A DNA stretch of 64,000 nucleotides, from positions 226,247 to 290,246 of the forward strand of contig MLAK01000815.1 in the NCBI GenBank assembly GCA_001839685.1, read 5' to 3'. The stretch comes from Tritrichomonas foetus. Its lineage: Eukaryota > Parabasalia > Tritrichomonadida > Tritrichomonadidae. Both the position numbers and the translations under genes were made by a program. The notes beneath the pieces are model-generated. The model made no database searches. It was not told the DNA's origin and saw only the letters and a program-made list of their open reading frames with translations. Of this stretch, positions 43,584 through 52,820 are shown one piece after another; within the stretch, counting starts at the first letter, position 1; the number at the start of each line of letters is the position of its first letter.

Positions 43584-45736
43584 ATGGATCTTCATGATAA
43601 AATAGATTTATTATTACAACTTCAAGAAATGTTATTTTCATTAGATGAAGAATCCATTGAATCATTTATAAATTTTTTGGAATCAGAAGAATTATTATTA
43701 GAATATCTTTCAGCTTTAATTCATCATACTCTTTTGGCTGTTGATTATAGGCCGAAAACAATCAAAATATTAGTAGAAATTACCAAAACATTAATTCAAA
43801 TGTTTCCAGAGACGAATTTTGTTTCTATTATTTTAACTCAAATAAAAACTTCAAAGCCATCAAATTCTCGTTTATATTTTTTATATAAATGCATTGAAAT
43901 TGGACTTATTCAAGAAGAATGTATTATACCATTGGTGAACACTAACGAATACTTTGTTTGGTTTGCACCAATTGTTGAAAAATACAACATCGATAAATTT
44001 AATCATTTTAAGCAGCAAAAAGATGAAGATATGTTTATTCATATAATAGATGAACTTATGCAAAATAGTTGGGAGAAACATAAATTATATGCATCTAATG
44101 GTGTTAATCATCATGAAATCACCCAAATCATTAGAAATGATGATCTTGAAGGATTGAAAAAAGTTGATAAGGCCTGTTTATTATCTCGAATTCCATGGTC
44201 TCCTTTTGAATCAATTGATTTATTAAATCATGGATGTACATTTTTACAATATTCAGCATTTTATAAAAGTTTAAAATGCTTTAACTTCATTTTAAGCCAA
44301 GGTGCTAGTTTAAATTCTACAGATTTTGCTGGTAATACTGCTCTTCAATTTTTAATTGCAAGTGATATTTCTAATTTGATTGTTGATGCATTATCACATT
44401 CATATAATGTAATGCCTGCACTTTTATTTGCTTCTTTATTTCATCAAAATCACATTTGTGAATTCATTCTCCAACAAAACAAAAATATCAATGTAAATCA
44501 TTTGTTTTTATCATCTGTTGCATCAAATAATATCTCCTTGATTTTACAATGTATTGATAATAATATTGACATCAATTGTTGTAATTCTGTTGGAGAAACT
44601 GCTTTAATTATTGCAGCAGCGAATAATCATACTGAGATTGTCGAGTTATTGCTAGAACAACCTATGATTGATATAAATCATGTAGATAAATTCGGTCGCA
44701 ATGCTTTAATTAATGCAATCTCGGCTAATAGTTTGGAAATCATTAAAATTCTCGTTAAAGATAATAGAATTGATATTAATTCAACTGATATTTCCTCATT
44801 TTTAACAGAAAGGGGCTTTTAAATTATAATTTATAATAACTCCATTATTCATTTTGCCTTTAGAACGAATGATAAAGATATTATTGAATATGTTCTTAAT
44901 CTTTCTAGTATTGATATGAATATAAAAAATACAATTGGTGAATATCCATTAATGATGGCAGTGAATTCAAAAGACTTAAATTTAATTAAATATATAATGA
45001 ACTGTCAAAACAATATATTTATTGATATAAATCAATGTGATAATGAACAATGCACACCTTTATTAAAATCAATTTTAAATGAGTCTTTTGAAATCACAGA
45101 ATTCTTTTTATCTTTAGAAGGAATTGATATAAATAAAGCAGATCAATATGGTGTGAATCCTGTGATTGCTGTAATTAAGAAAAATGTAGTGAATCTATTT
45201 TATTCAATACTAACTAATAATGCATTTAATAATGAATATCGTGATTTAGAAGGTGTTGTAATGTGAATTTTCAATACCCCTTTTCTAACTGCAGCAAAAC
45301 ACAATTCTCTAGAAATGGTGAAAACTTTACACGAAAAATATAATCATGATATAAATGAAAGAAATGTTTTCATCGTAACTTTCAATGATGTTCTAAAAGA
45401 CTTTTTTTGGTGTTTTATTTCATTCTCATGAAACTGCTCTTTTCATTGCTTCATATAATAATAATGTCAATATTGTAGAATATTTGCTGAATGATCCTTA
45501 CATTGATGTTAATTCTGTAAATAATAAAAACGTTTCTCCTTTAATGAACGCGTGCTATAAAGGAAATGAAAAAATAGTAAATCTGCTCATTCATACGAAT
45601 AATATTAATTTTGATTTACTTGATGATGATGTTCTTTTCTATTTCTAATCAAAACACTGCTATGACATTGGCAGCATGTAATGGTTATGATTCAATTGTT
45701 TTCTTGATTGCGGAATGCAAAACTCGAAAACTATAA
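43584..45736 (+). pseudogene. Ankyrin-repeat (DUF3447-type) protein gene, broken in at least four places
   Basis: The first 412 codons (43584-44822) encode the helical N-terminus typical of trichomonad DUF3447 ankyrin proteins (IDLLLQLQEMLFSLDEE) and the first ankyrin repeats (VGETALIIAAANNHTEIVELL). After an in-frame TAA at 44820 the repeats resume in the same frame (HFAFRTNDKDIIEYVL), stop at an in-frame TGA at 45264, resume again (NTPFLTAAKHNSLEMV), shift frame near a run of seven T (45402-45408), continue (ETALFIASYNNNVNIVEYLL), shift once more just before a stop at 45646, and end with TAMTLAACNGYDSIVFL at 45736. The intact copy would have been about 700 residues. Two nonsense codons plus two frameshifts make sequencing error alone unlikely. 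No splice signals bracket the breaks. Confidence 0.85.
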
Positions 45737-46155
45737 ATTGTTATTTTTGTGTTGAATAATAAAAATGAACAATAAAAATCCATTAAGATTAATGAAAGTT
45801 AGTATATACGGATGCTTTCTTCCAGAGATGATGTCACTTAGCCCATTTATCACCCATTTGTGCATAAATTAGCATTATTTCTGTTCTCAATAACCAAAAA
45901 AAGATTCCATTTTTTGAGCTAGACTTTTTTTCATATCAAATTTTCTACATTAAACTTGAGTTTAATGTTTTTCTTAAATGATATTCTATTGTCAAGTGTG
46001 TTATTATATTCTACATCTCACAAAGTTTTACTATAAGTATAAAACCATTATATCTTAGCGAAAGAGGATCAAGATCATCATTAGTTAGAAAACATTAATA
46101 TCTTTTAAGCCAAATATTCATACAAATATTTCTATACTTATTCGGCCATTAACTA
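45737..46155. other. Intergenic
   Basis: An AT-rich spacer after the ankyrin pseudogene. TTCGGCCA at 46142-46149, 7 bases before the next ATG, matches the word before the gene at 30069. Otherwise nothing was recognised. Confidence 0.5.
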
Positions 46156-46917
46156 ATGAATCAGAAAAGAGGAAGCCCTAAAGATCCTTATTTTCTTTAT
46201 ACTAAGTCTATTATCGAGGCCTCAACAACTGTTCTAAAAGGTGTTGAAAAAGATAGTGTTGCGTCATCTGCCAGAATTTCTTTCTGGAATTCGCTTTTTC
46301 CAGATAACCAATATTCACTCGAAGCGCCAGTAAGGCAACTTCTCGTCGATATTCTCCGCCGTCATGTCATTCAAATTACATCAGTCCAACGGTTTTGCTT
46401 TGAATTATCAGCATTATTTATCGATCTGCCGGGAGATTTCGCCAAAATCATCAGTTTCTTGCCTTATCCGTACGTAACAGCCATGCACATTTCTTTTCGC
46501 GCACTCAATGAGCTCATCGAGTTGCCACAGAAGGAATCCACTCATTCATTTATTGAAAAAGTGATTGATGAGCTCAGTCCGCAAAAACTGACACAACTTC
46601 AAACGCACATTGCAGCCATGCAATCTGACAGTTTGAACATTGAAAGAATTGTGAACAAAGTGCAGCAATTACTCCAGCCTGACACTTTTGATATGTTTCT
46701 TCAAATTTTGCCACCACATTTGAGGCTTCATTACGCTCTCAAATACGGGCGGCCTTATCCGCGTGTGAAAGTCGATTTTGAAAGGGTTCGTTTGCCACCC
46801 GATTTCATTCAAGCAGTCGCAGACATCGAAGGGGCTCCAGCTGCAATTGAAATGGTCGCCTGGAACGATTCAGTGAATACAAAAGAAGCTGTGCCGCCAC
46901 CACCGGAAGGAATATAA
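46156..46917 (+). CDS. Hypothetical helical protein
   Basis: A 253-residue protein from ATG 46156, family not recognised. Predicted to be largely alpha-helical (LLVDILRRHVIQITSVQRFCFELSAL pattern; VNKVQQLLQPDTFDMFLQILP), with a final proline-rich VPPPPEGI tail. No signal peptide, transmembrane segment or catalytic motif is visible. Codon use is of the G/C-richer type shared by the kinase, phosphatase and pseudoprotease genes, which suggests a conserved, well-expressed gene. Function unknown. Confidence 0.75.
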   Translation: MNQKRGSPKDPYFLYTKSIIEASTTVLKGVEKDSVASSARISFWNSLFPDNQYSLEAPVRQLLVDILRRHVIQITSVQRFCFELSALFIDLPGDFAKIISFLPYPYVTAMHISFRALNELIELPQKESTHSFIEKVIDELSPQKLTQLQTHIAAMQSDSLNIERIVNKVQQLLQPDTFDMFLQILPPHLRLHYALKYGRPYPRVKVDFERVRLPPDFIQAVADIEGAPAAIEMVAWNDSVNTKEAVPPPPEGI

Positions 46918-47324
46918 AAAATTGTTGTTTTAGTAAAAATATTCTAGTTGTTTTATTCAATTTGTCTTCAGTAATATTTCTAATAGCGTTTAATGAAGAT
47001 ACCATATATATAAATAGAAACTTTGCTGGATGATAATGTTGTTCACTAGCCATTAAAATGATTTTTCATTATTTTAAATTCTGACGATAATAATTTACCT
47101 TCTAATCTCGATAAGATATTTTTTTAACTATCTGGTAAAGTGTCATAAATTTGGCACGAATGAAAATATGATGATCTCAGTTGACCAATAGTTATTTACA
47201 GATTTATCTGAATTGAATCATAAAAGGAAGTTTGAAAATATGATTGCGTGAATGCAAACATTTTTTGTAAATAGTTTAATTATAAAAAAGAATATGGTTT
47301 TTATTTAATTTATAAAAAAACATT
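46918..47324. other. Intergenic between convergent genes
   Basis: An AT-rich spacer; nothing coding or structured recognised. Confidence 0.55.
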
Positions 47325-49439
47325 TTATGGTTTATTCAAAATGTATGAAACTGCTGCTTCATTCATTGGATTTGTCTTTGTGATAAGCTGTGATATTGAT
47401 TTCTGTGCAACAACATTCACATCTTTCAATTCAAAGAATTCAAGCAAAGCATTCTGGGCAAGCAAAATCTGTGGTGGTTGTGCGGTTAAAATCCAAACAA
47501 GGAGTTGGAAAATGAATTCATTTTTTTCATCTCTACAAATTCGATAAGCTTCATAAATATCTTCAAGTGTGACTTCTTCATTCCTTAAAAATGCAAAGAA
47601 GAAAAGTGGAGTTTTTATAGGAGCCATCAAAAATGATTTCAATGAAGGGAATTCGATCGGGAAAATGATTTTTCGTGCTTCTTCACCAAACCTTGAAGTT
47701 AATTCAGAATCAGGAAACTTTTCAGGATTCACATCTTCTTGACCAATTTTAGAATATTTTCCCCAATGCTCAGCCAGCTTTTTATAACAAATCATTTCGA
47801 ATTTCTCATCAAATTGTGTACGTGATGAATCGTGATCATTAAAGTAATTTTTAGAAGATGAATATAATGAAAATTCAGTAGAACTACTATTCAAACTATT
47901 CATACTACCAATTGGTTTTGATGGGGAATTTACTCCTGACTTAGAAGAATCATCTATATCATCAAAATTGTCAATATTTAATTTCTGGCATATTAAGTGT
48001 ATTGTGTCAAGAAGGAAATTGTCATCAAGTGAACTTTTCCGGGATAAACAACGAATAAATCCAGAGCCAACTGCGCAATCATCAATATGAGAAACAAGTT
48101 GTGTAATTTTATCAGTTTTTAAGCTATCAGCTTGAAGGATTTCTTGTAAATCTTTAATGATTTTATTTCCTTCGACCGTGATGAAATTCGGTAAAGAAAA
48201 GTGGTCAAAAGGAGTAACAACTTCATTTTCGATTTCGTCATCATCTTTTTTCGCTTCTATTTTCAAAATAGCAACATTTCCATCCGGATAAACATAAGTC
48301 ACACCATACATACAATCACCAGAAGCATTCGAAATTGTCTGGAAGAGTTTTCCATCACTGCCAACTTTGATAGCATCAATAATTTGACCACTAGGCATTG
48401 AACAAACAAAGATAATTTTTCTATGTGAGCCATAAATGACAAGAAAAGCGTTATTTTTTCCATTTTCGGAATTTCCATCATAATACCAGGCAACTTGTGC
48501 ATCTCTATATCCTTTCAAAACTTTGGTAATATGGCCAAAAACGGAATCAATGATTACAACACGATTTTTTGTGTCGCAAACAGCCAGCCACCTTCCAGTT
48601 GGATCAGCAGAAATTGTTAGGCCTTCTCGACCTTCGTCATTCAAATCCCATTCAAAAGTGGCAGTTTGTGGTTCAATTTTATTTTCTTCTTTTTCTGGAA
48701 TACCAGTTAACCATCCCAAAAATCCAGTAACTGCCTGTTTGATCTGCTCTGTGGCACGAACGGCCTGTGGCTTGGAAATTGATGAAACTGATATGAATGG
48801 GTTGGCACCAACAGATATAACAGCAGGAAAGTGGTGGAGGCCTGAAAACATCGGCGATGGCAAATTTGAATTGACGACAATCATATCATTGAGGTGTTTG
48901 TGATGAAGTTGCCATTTTTGGAAATCAATATCTGATATTCCATTCTGCAAATTTGGATTTTTGCTTGGTGAAATTCCTCCGTTTTTAATACCTTCTTGTA
49001 TTTTCTTCCAAAGCGATTCTCGATTAACAGTTACGGCGATGCTATCGGGATATTGAATTAATAGATTTGGAAAAGGCTGAGTAAAGTGGGATTCTCGAAA
49101 GTTACACATTTTAATTGATATGACTTCGCGATTGTGTGGTGCCATTTCGAAATAAAGTTTGTTTGATTGATCGAAAAATAATATTTTTCCGAGTGTTGTG
49201 CCGATACAGAGGATCCAGGGATCGGTAAATACCGTAGCTATGCATGTAATTTTTTCTGATGAATCTGTCGGCGGCGCGATCGAATCGCTTTTCTCGTTGG
49301 TGATAAAATGAATTGAGCTTGCGCCGCAACGGCAGAAAGTTTGACTATCTGGTGAGAAAAGACAAGGGAATTTAAATATGTCTCTGATTTTTTCTTGCTC
49401 TTTTGGGGAAGAGAAACTCCAAGAAGACGCAATTTCCAT
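47325..49439 (-). CDS. RAB3GAP2-like (Rab3 GTPase-activating complex, non-catalytic subunit)
   Basis: A 704-residue protein; ATG at 49439, one codon inside the longest open frame. The N-terminal half is a beta-propeller-like region. The family signature is clear at about 275-350: DPTGRWLAVCDTKNRVVIID, then KGYRDAQVAWYY and LVIYGSHRKIIFVCSMPSGQI, matching RAB3GAP2 (in which DSFGRVILID, GYRDAQIGWI and FLVIYAPRRGILEVW occupy the same positions). A Ser-rich linker (about 500-530) precedes a helical C-terminal part (TPLFFFAFLRNEEVTLEDIYEAY). It is shorter than the animal protein of about 1,390 residues. RAB3GAP acts on Rab3 and as a Rab18 exchange factor in secretion and ER/lipid traffic. Divergent from the ARM gene at 49629. 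Confidence 0.72.
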   Translation of the reverse strand: MEIASSWSFSSPKEQEKIRDIFKFPCLFSPDSQTFCRCGASSIHFITNEKSDSIAPPTDSSEKITCIATVFTDPWILCIGTTLGKILFFDQSNKLYFEMAPHNREVISIKMCNFRESHFTQPFPNLLIQYPDSIAVTVNRESLWKKIQEGIKNGGISPSKNPNLQNGISDIDFQKWQLHHKHLNDMIVVNSNLPSPMFSGLHHFPAVISVGANPFISVSSISKPQAVRATEQIKQAVTGFLGWLTGIPEKEENKIEPQTATFEWDLNDEGREGLTISADPTGRWLAVCDTKNRVVIIDSVFGHITKVLKGYRDAQVAWYYDGNSENGKNNAFLVIYGSHRKIIFVCSMPSGQIIDAIKVGSDGKLFQTISNASGDCMYGVTYVYPDGNVAILKIEAKKDDDEIENEVVTPFDHFSLPNFITVEGNKIIKDLQEILQADSLKTDKITQLVSHIDDCAVGSGFIRCLSRKSSLDDNFLLDTIHLICQKLNIDNFDDIDDSSKSGVNSPSKPIGSMNSLNSSSTEFSLYSSSKNYFNDHDSSRTQFDEKFEMICYKKLAEHWGKYSKIGQEDVNPEKFPDSELTSRFGEEARKIIFPIEFPSLKSFLMAPIKTPLFFFAFLRNEEVTLEDIYEAYRICRDEKNEFIFQLLVWILTAQPPQILLAQNALLEFFELKDVNVVAQKSISQLITKTNPMNEAAVSYILNKP

Positions 49440-49580
49440 CAAATATGATTGATACCAAATTGGCCTTAATTAATAATAGTTTTGACCTTTAAATAGAATC
49501 AACTTGGTCACAGTGTTAATTAATCATTAGTTAACTATATGTTGTGTTATTTGGCCAAATAAACATTCATTTAATATTTT

Positions 49581-49589
49581 TCACTAAAA
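49581..49589 (+). promoter_or_regulatory. Possible initiator of the ARM-repeat gene
   Basis: TCACTAAAA lies 46 bases before the chosen ATG at 49629 and fits TCAYTW. An out-of-frame ATG (49605, three codons then TGA) would lie in the 5' UTR, so either this is not the start or the mRNA carries a tiny upstream ORF. Confidence 0.35.
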
Positions 49590-49628
49590 GTGAAATTATT
49601 TGACCATGTCTGTTTGAAGTCAATTTAC

Positions 49629-51257
49629 ATGAACTTCATTTGGAAAGATGATGACATCTATTCAAAAAAGACACGTAATGACATGACAAATGATATAAGA
49701 AGGAAAATATATGATTATTCACGTGAAATTACTGAGAGAGAAAAAGAAACAGAGAAAAAGAATTTCGAAATTGCACAATCAATAATAGATTCATCAATGT
49801 CAAAAATTGATTCTGAATTTCTTGAAAAAAGAAAAGAAGCTTATGACTTTTTTATTCAATATCCATCATTAGTTAATGAAAAAATGTTTGATTTTATTTT
49901 AGAAAATCGACCAGACGATCAAATTTTAAATTTATTTCTTCAAATGTTAGCAAAAATACTTAAAAATAGAGATGATTTAATCAAAATTTTTATACAAAAA
50001 GGTTTCTTTCCATATTTAACAAATTTCTTTTCATCCACAAATGAAGTCTTGATTTGTTCTTCTTTAAAAATTATAAAAAAAATCGTTAATTCATCTTTTG
50101 ATTCTGCAGCTTTAATTATTGAAAGTGGAATATTTCAATATATTGAACCTTTAATCAATATGATTTCAGAAATTCCTATTAATGGTCCTGAAGATCACTT
50201 CAGACATGAAATGCTGTTTCTTTCCATTTTTGACATGCTGGGATCTTTCTTGAAATATCCGCAATTATTCATCATTGAATATTTGAAAATATATGGTAAT
50301 ATTTTAACAGTTATTCCAAATCTTATTTTTAATGAATTATATGTGAATTATAAAACTCATGAACTCTTAAAATCCCTCAATTTTATTCACCGATTATATG
50401 CTTGTATTCCATTTATCAAAGAATGCATAGATACTGTTTTTTTGTCTGATTCAAAAACTTTCAATGAAAATCAAATTGAAAATGAAATTACATGTGTGAA
50501 TGAAATTAATGATGCGAATAACAACTGTAAAGATAGTGATTTTGATCAATCTGAGTTGTATAATGCATTTATGTTTATGATGAATGATATGTTTAATAAT
50601 ATAAATATATTTGATTGGATTATTGATAAACTTTTATATAATGATGAACAAGTTCAGATTTCAGCGTGCGACGCATTAATAGGTATTACTTATGGAGATG
50701 ATTTGTTCGGAAAAACTCTCCTCACCAATACAAGACTTATTGAAAATCTTAAAAAGTTAGATACAAATAATGAAAAAAATTTGGTCTATATTACTATTAT
50801 CTTTCAGAATTTATCTGCTTCTAAAGATTTGGAAATACCAAGATTAATTTTTGCAAACAAAGAAATAATTGATTTTATAATGAATATTATTTCCACTGGA
50901 AATTATCTATGTAAATATCGTGCAGTTATATCTATCACTAATTTAGTTCTTGTATTGGAGGGAGGAATGAAAGACTTTTTCCTCCAACATTTAGAATTTT
51001 TAGCAACTTTAGTGGAAATTATCCCAGGATGCCAAAATTTTGAACTTTTAATAAATGTTTTAGCTGGAATCAATACTATTCTCATGATTGGAGAAAGGTT
51101 TTGTATCCAAAAATTTGCAAACGTATTCATTAATGAAAATATTATTGAATATCTTGACAATATAAACATAGAAGATGATGTTAATCACTATTTGCTTGAA
51201 AGATATGTTGGAGATATTAAGCAAATTTTACAAGAACATTGTGTTGAAAGTCAATAA
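49629..51257 (+). CDS. ARM-repeat protein, importin-alpha-like
   Basis: A 542-residue protein from ATG 49629; the frame is open a little further but from a GTG. The first about 60 residues are charged (NDIRRKIYDYSREITEREKE) in the position of an importin-beta-binding domain but are not clearly one. The rest is armadillo/HEAT-like paired helices (LNLFLQMLAKILKNRDDL, QVQISACDALIGITYGDD, YRAVISITNLVLVLEGG). Very AT-rich codons. Trichomonads carry many divergent importin-alpha-like ARM proteins; the cargo-binding Trp/Asn ladder of importin alpha is not evident, so a nuclear-transport role is only possible. Confidence 0.68.
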   Translation: MNFIWKDDDIYSKKTRNDMTNDIRRKIYDYSREITEREKETEKKNFEIAQSIIDSSMSKIDSEFLEKRKEAYDFFIQYPSLVNEKMFDFILENRPDDQILNLFLQMLAKILKNRDDLIKIFIQKGFFPYLTNFFSSTNEVLICSSLKIIKKIVNSSFDSAALIIESGIFQYIEPLINMISEIPINGPEDHFRHEMLFLSIFDMLGSFLKYPQLFIIEYLKIYGNILTVIPNLIFNELYVNYKTHELLKSLNFIHRLYACIPFIKECIDTVFLSDSKTFNENQIENEITCVNEINDANNNCKDSDFDQSELYNAFMFMMNDMFNNINIFDWIIDKLLYNDEQVQISACDALIGITYGDDLFGKTLLTNTRLIENLKKLDTNNEKNLVYITIIFQNLSASKDLEIPRLIFANKEIIDFIMNIISTGNYLCKYRAVISITNLVLVLEGGMKDFFLQHLEFLATLVEIIPGCQNFELLINVLAGINTILMIGERFCIQKFANVFINENIIEYLDNINIEDDVNHYLLERYVGDIKQILQEHCVESQ

Positions 51258-51436
51258 ATTCTTATTTGTATAAACAACACATTGTAATTAAGATAATATA
51301 TTAATGTTTGTAAATAAAAGTCAATTTATTTTTATTTCAGACAAAAGTTTGCTTTTTATATTTATAGTAATAGCAATATCTCTATGGATAAGTTTATTTA
51401 TAGACATACAATAATATATTGTTAACAGTGAATATG

Positions 51437-52633
51437 TTATTTCACTTCAGGTAAATTATTCTCAAGTTGTGGCAAACTTCCAATGTCAGCCAGTTTTCCA
51501 GAGTTTTCACTTTGATATAAATTTTTTGCCGTTCCGGGACAGAAATTTTCATTTCTTTTTGTCAAATTTTTCCACCGATTATATTGATGAACGAGAACTG
51601 GTACAATGTTCGTATTATTTCCATAGACAATTTCAGATTCAACATCATATTTACATTTTCCTATCTTACAACAAAAATGCATTGTTAAAAATTGGGAATT
51701 ACAATCCAGACTTTTCACAACTAATCCAGCAGAGTTCAAATCACCATGATATAAAATATAATTATGATGTGCTTGATCCAAAGAATCACCAAAACAAGTT
51801 TTCCAGTGTTTTTTACCAATCATGATATCCAAATATTTAAGAAACGCTTTGGCATGTCCCAAAGTTACTCCACTACAAGAAACAGGCTTTTTCTTATACT
51901 TATGTACAATATTAGGGCCATAGCATTTAGCTATCCATTCAGCAGTCCAACGTGATTCGCCAATAGAAACAGGTTCAAATGTGAAGTACAAAAGGTTTGT
52001 TTGATTCAATGGTAGGAAGTTAGTATTGTCAATAAAAGGATCACTTTGAAAGATAACATCAAAAGTATCTGTGTGTAAAACTCTATCAACTTCTTCTATG
52101 TGAATTCTTAACCATTGTTGGTAATAATAATATCTACTCATTTTAGAAAACTCTTTCAAAATATGATCATTGTAACTCGCTTTTGGAACAAAAACTGGTT
52201 CAATTTGACAACTTGAAAAAAATCTCAAAAAATGATGTTCAATTGTTTTAACATTATCCAGAAATAGAATAACTCTACATCTACTTCCAGTAGTTCTTAA
52301 AGTTCTTAAAAAAGTTTCAACACGCTTCAATTTGGATAAAGCAGCTGCAAGAACAACATCGCGTTTGGTTGATGTTATGTGATTATTTAATGGTGTGAAT
52401 TTACAAGGAGGACAAATACCAACTGAATTTGAATTCAAATTATTGGATTTTTCATCAGAGTCAACAAGTTTATCTTTTTGAATTGTAGAATTTAAAATAT
52501 TATTTGATGTCGATTCCATAACTCTAGATTCTTTGTCTTTTACTCTACTCAAATAAAAGAAATAAAGAAATGATAAGAAAGTACTTGTAAAAAGAAAAAA
52601 GAAAATCAATCTTACAAGTTTCTCTCTTCTCAT
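51437..52633 (-). CDS. Type II membrane glycosyltransferase-like protein
   Basis: A 398-residue protein from ATG 52633. Residues about 9-28 form a signal-anchor (LIFFFLFTSTFLSFLYFFYL) with basic residues before it, the layout of a Golgi type II enzyme. The luminal part contains RVILFLDNVKTIEHHFL and HTDTFDVIFQSDPF, the latter carrying a D-T-F-D (DxD-like) metal/nucleotide-sugar motif, then paired cysteines (HFCCKIGKC). The fold pattern is that of GT-A nucleotide-sugar transferases, though the family is not GT8. Potential N-glycosylation sites (NQT, NLT) are present. Trichomonad surface lipoglycans need many such enzymes. Donor and acceptor are unknown. Confidence 0.7.
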   Translation of the reverse strand: MRREKLVRLIFFFLFTSTFLSFLYFFYLSRVKDKESRVMESTSNNILNSTIQKDKLVDSDEKSNNLNSNSVGICPPCKFTPLNNHITSTKRDVVLAAALSKLKRVETFLRTLRTTGSRCRVILFLDNVKTIEHHFLRFFSSCQIEPVFVPKASYNDHILKEFSKMSRYYYYQQWLRIHIEEVDRVLHTDTFDVIFQSDPFIDNTNFLPLNQTNLLYFTFEPVSIGESRWTAEWIAKCYGPNIVHKYKKKPVSCSGVTLGHAKAFLKYLDIMIGKKHWKTCFGDSLDQAHHNYILYHGDLNSAGLVVKSLDCNSQFLTMHFCCKIGKCKYDVESEIVYGNNTNIVPVLVHQYNRWKNLTKRNENFCPGTAKNLYQSENSGKLADIGSLPQLENNLPEVK

Positions 52634-52820
52634 TTATGTCACTTTTCTTTAAGAAACCATTTAATTATTCAAAAATAATTTGTAAACTATTCAAAAACCA
52701 AAAATCGAAACCTAAAAACCCAGTTACAAACAAATTATATATAATTTAAAACAATGAAAACAATATCATGCATTTAATATAAATTGTTTAATGCAAAAAT
52801 ACAAACAAAAACAATTCAAT

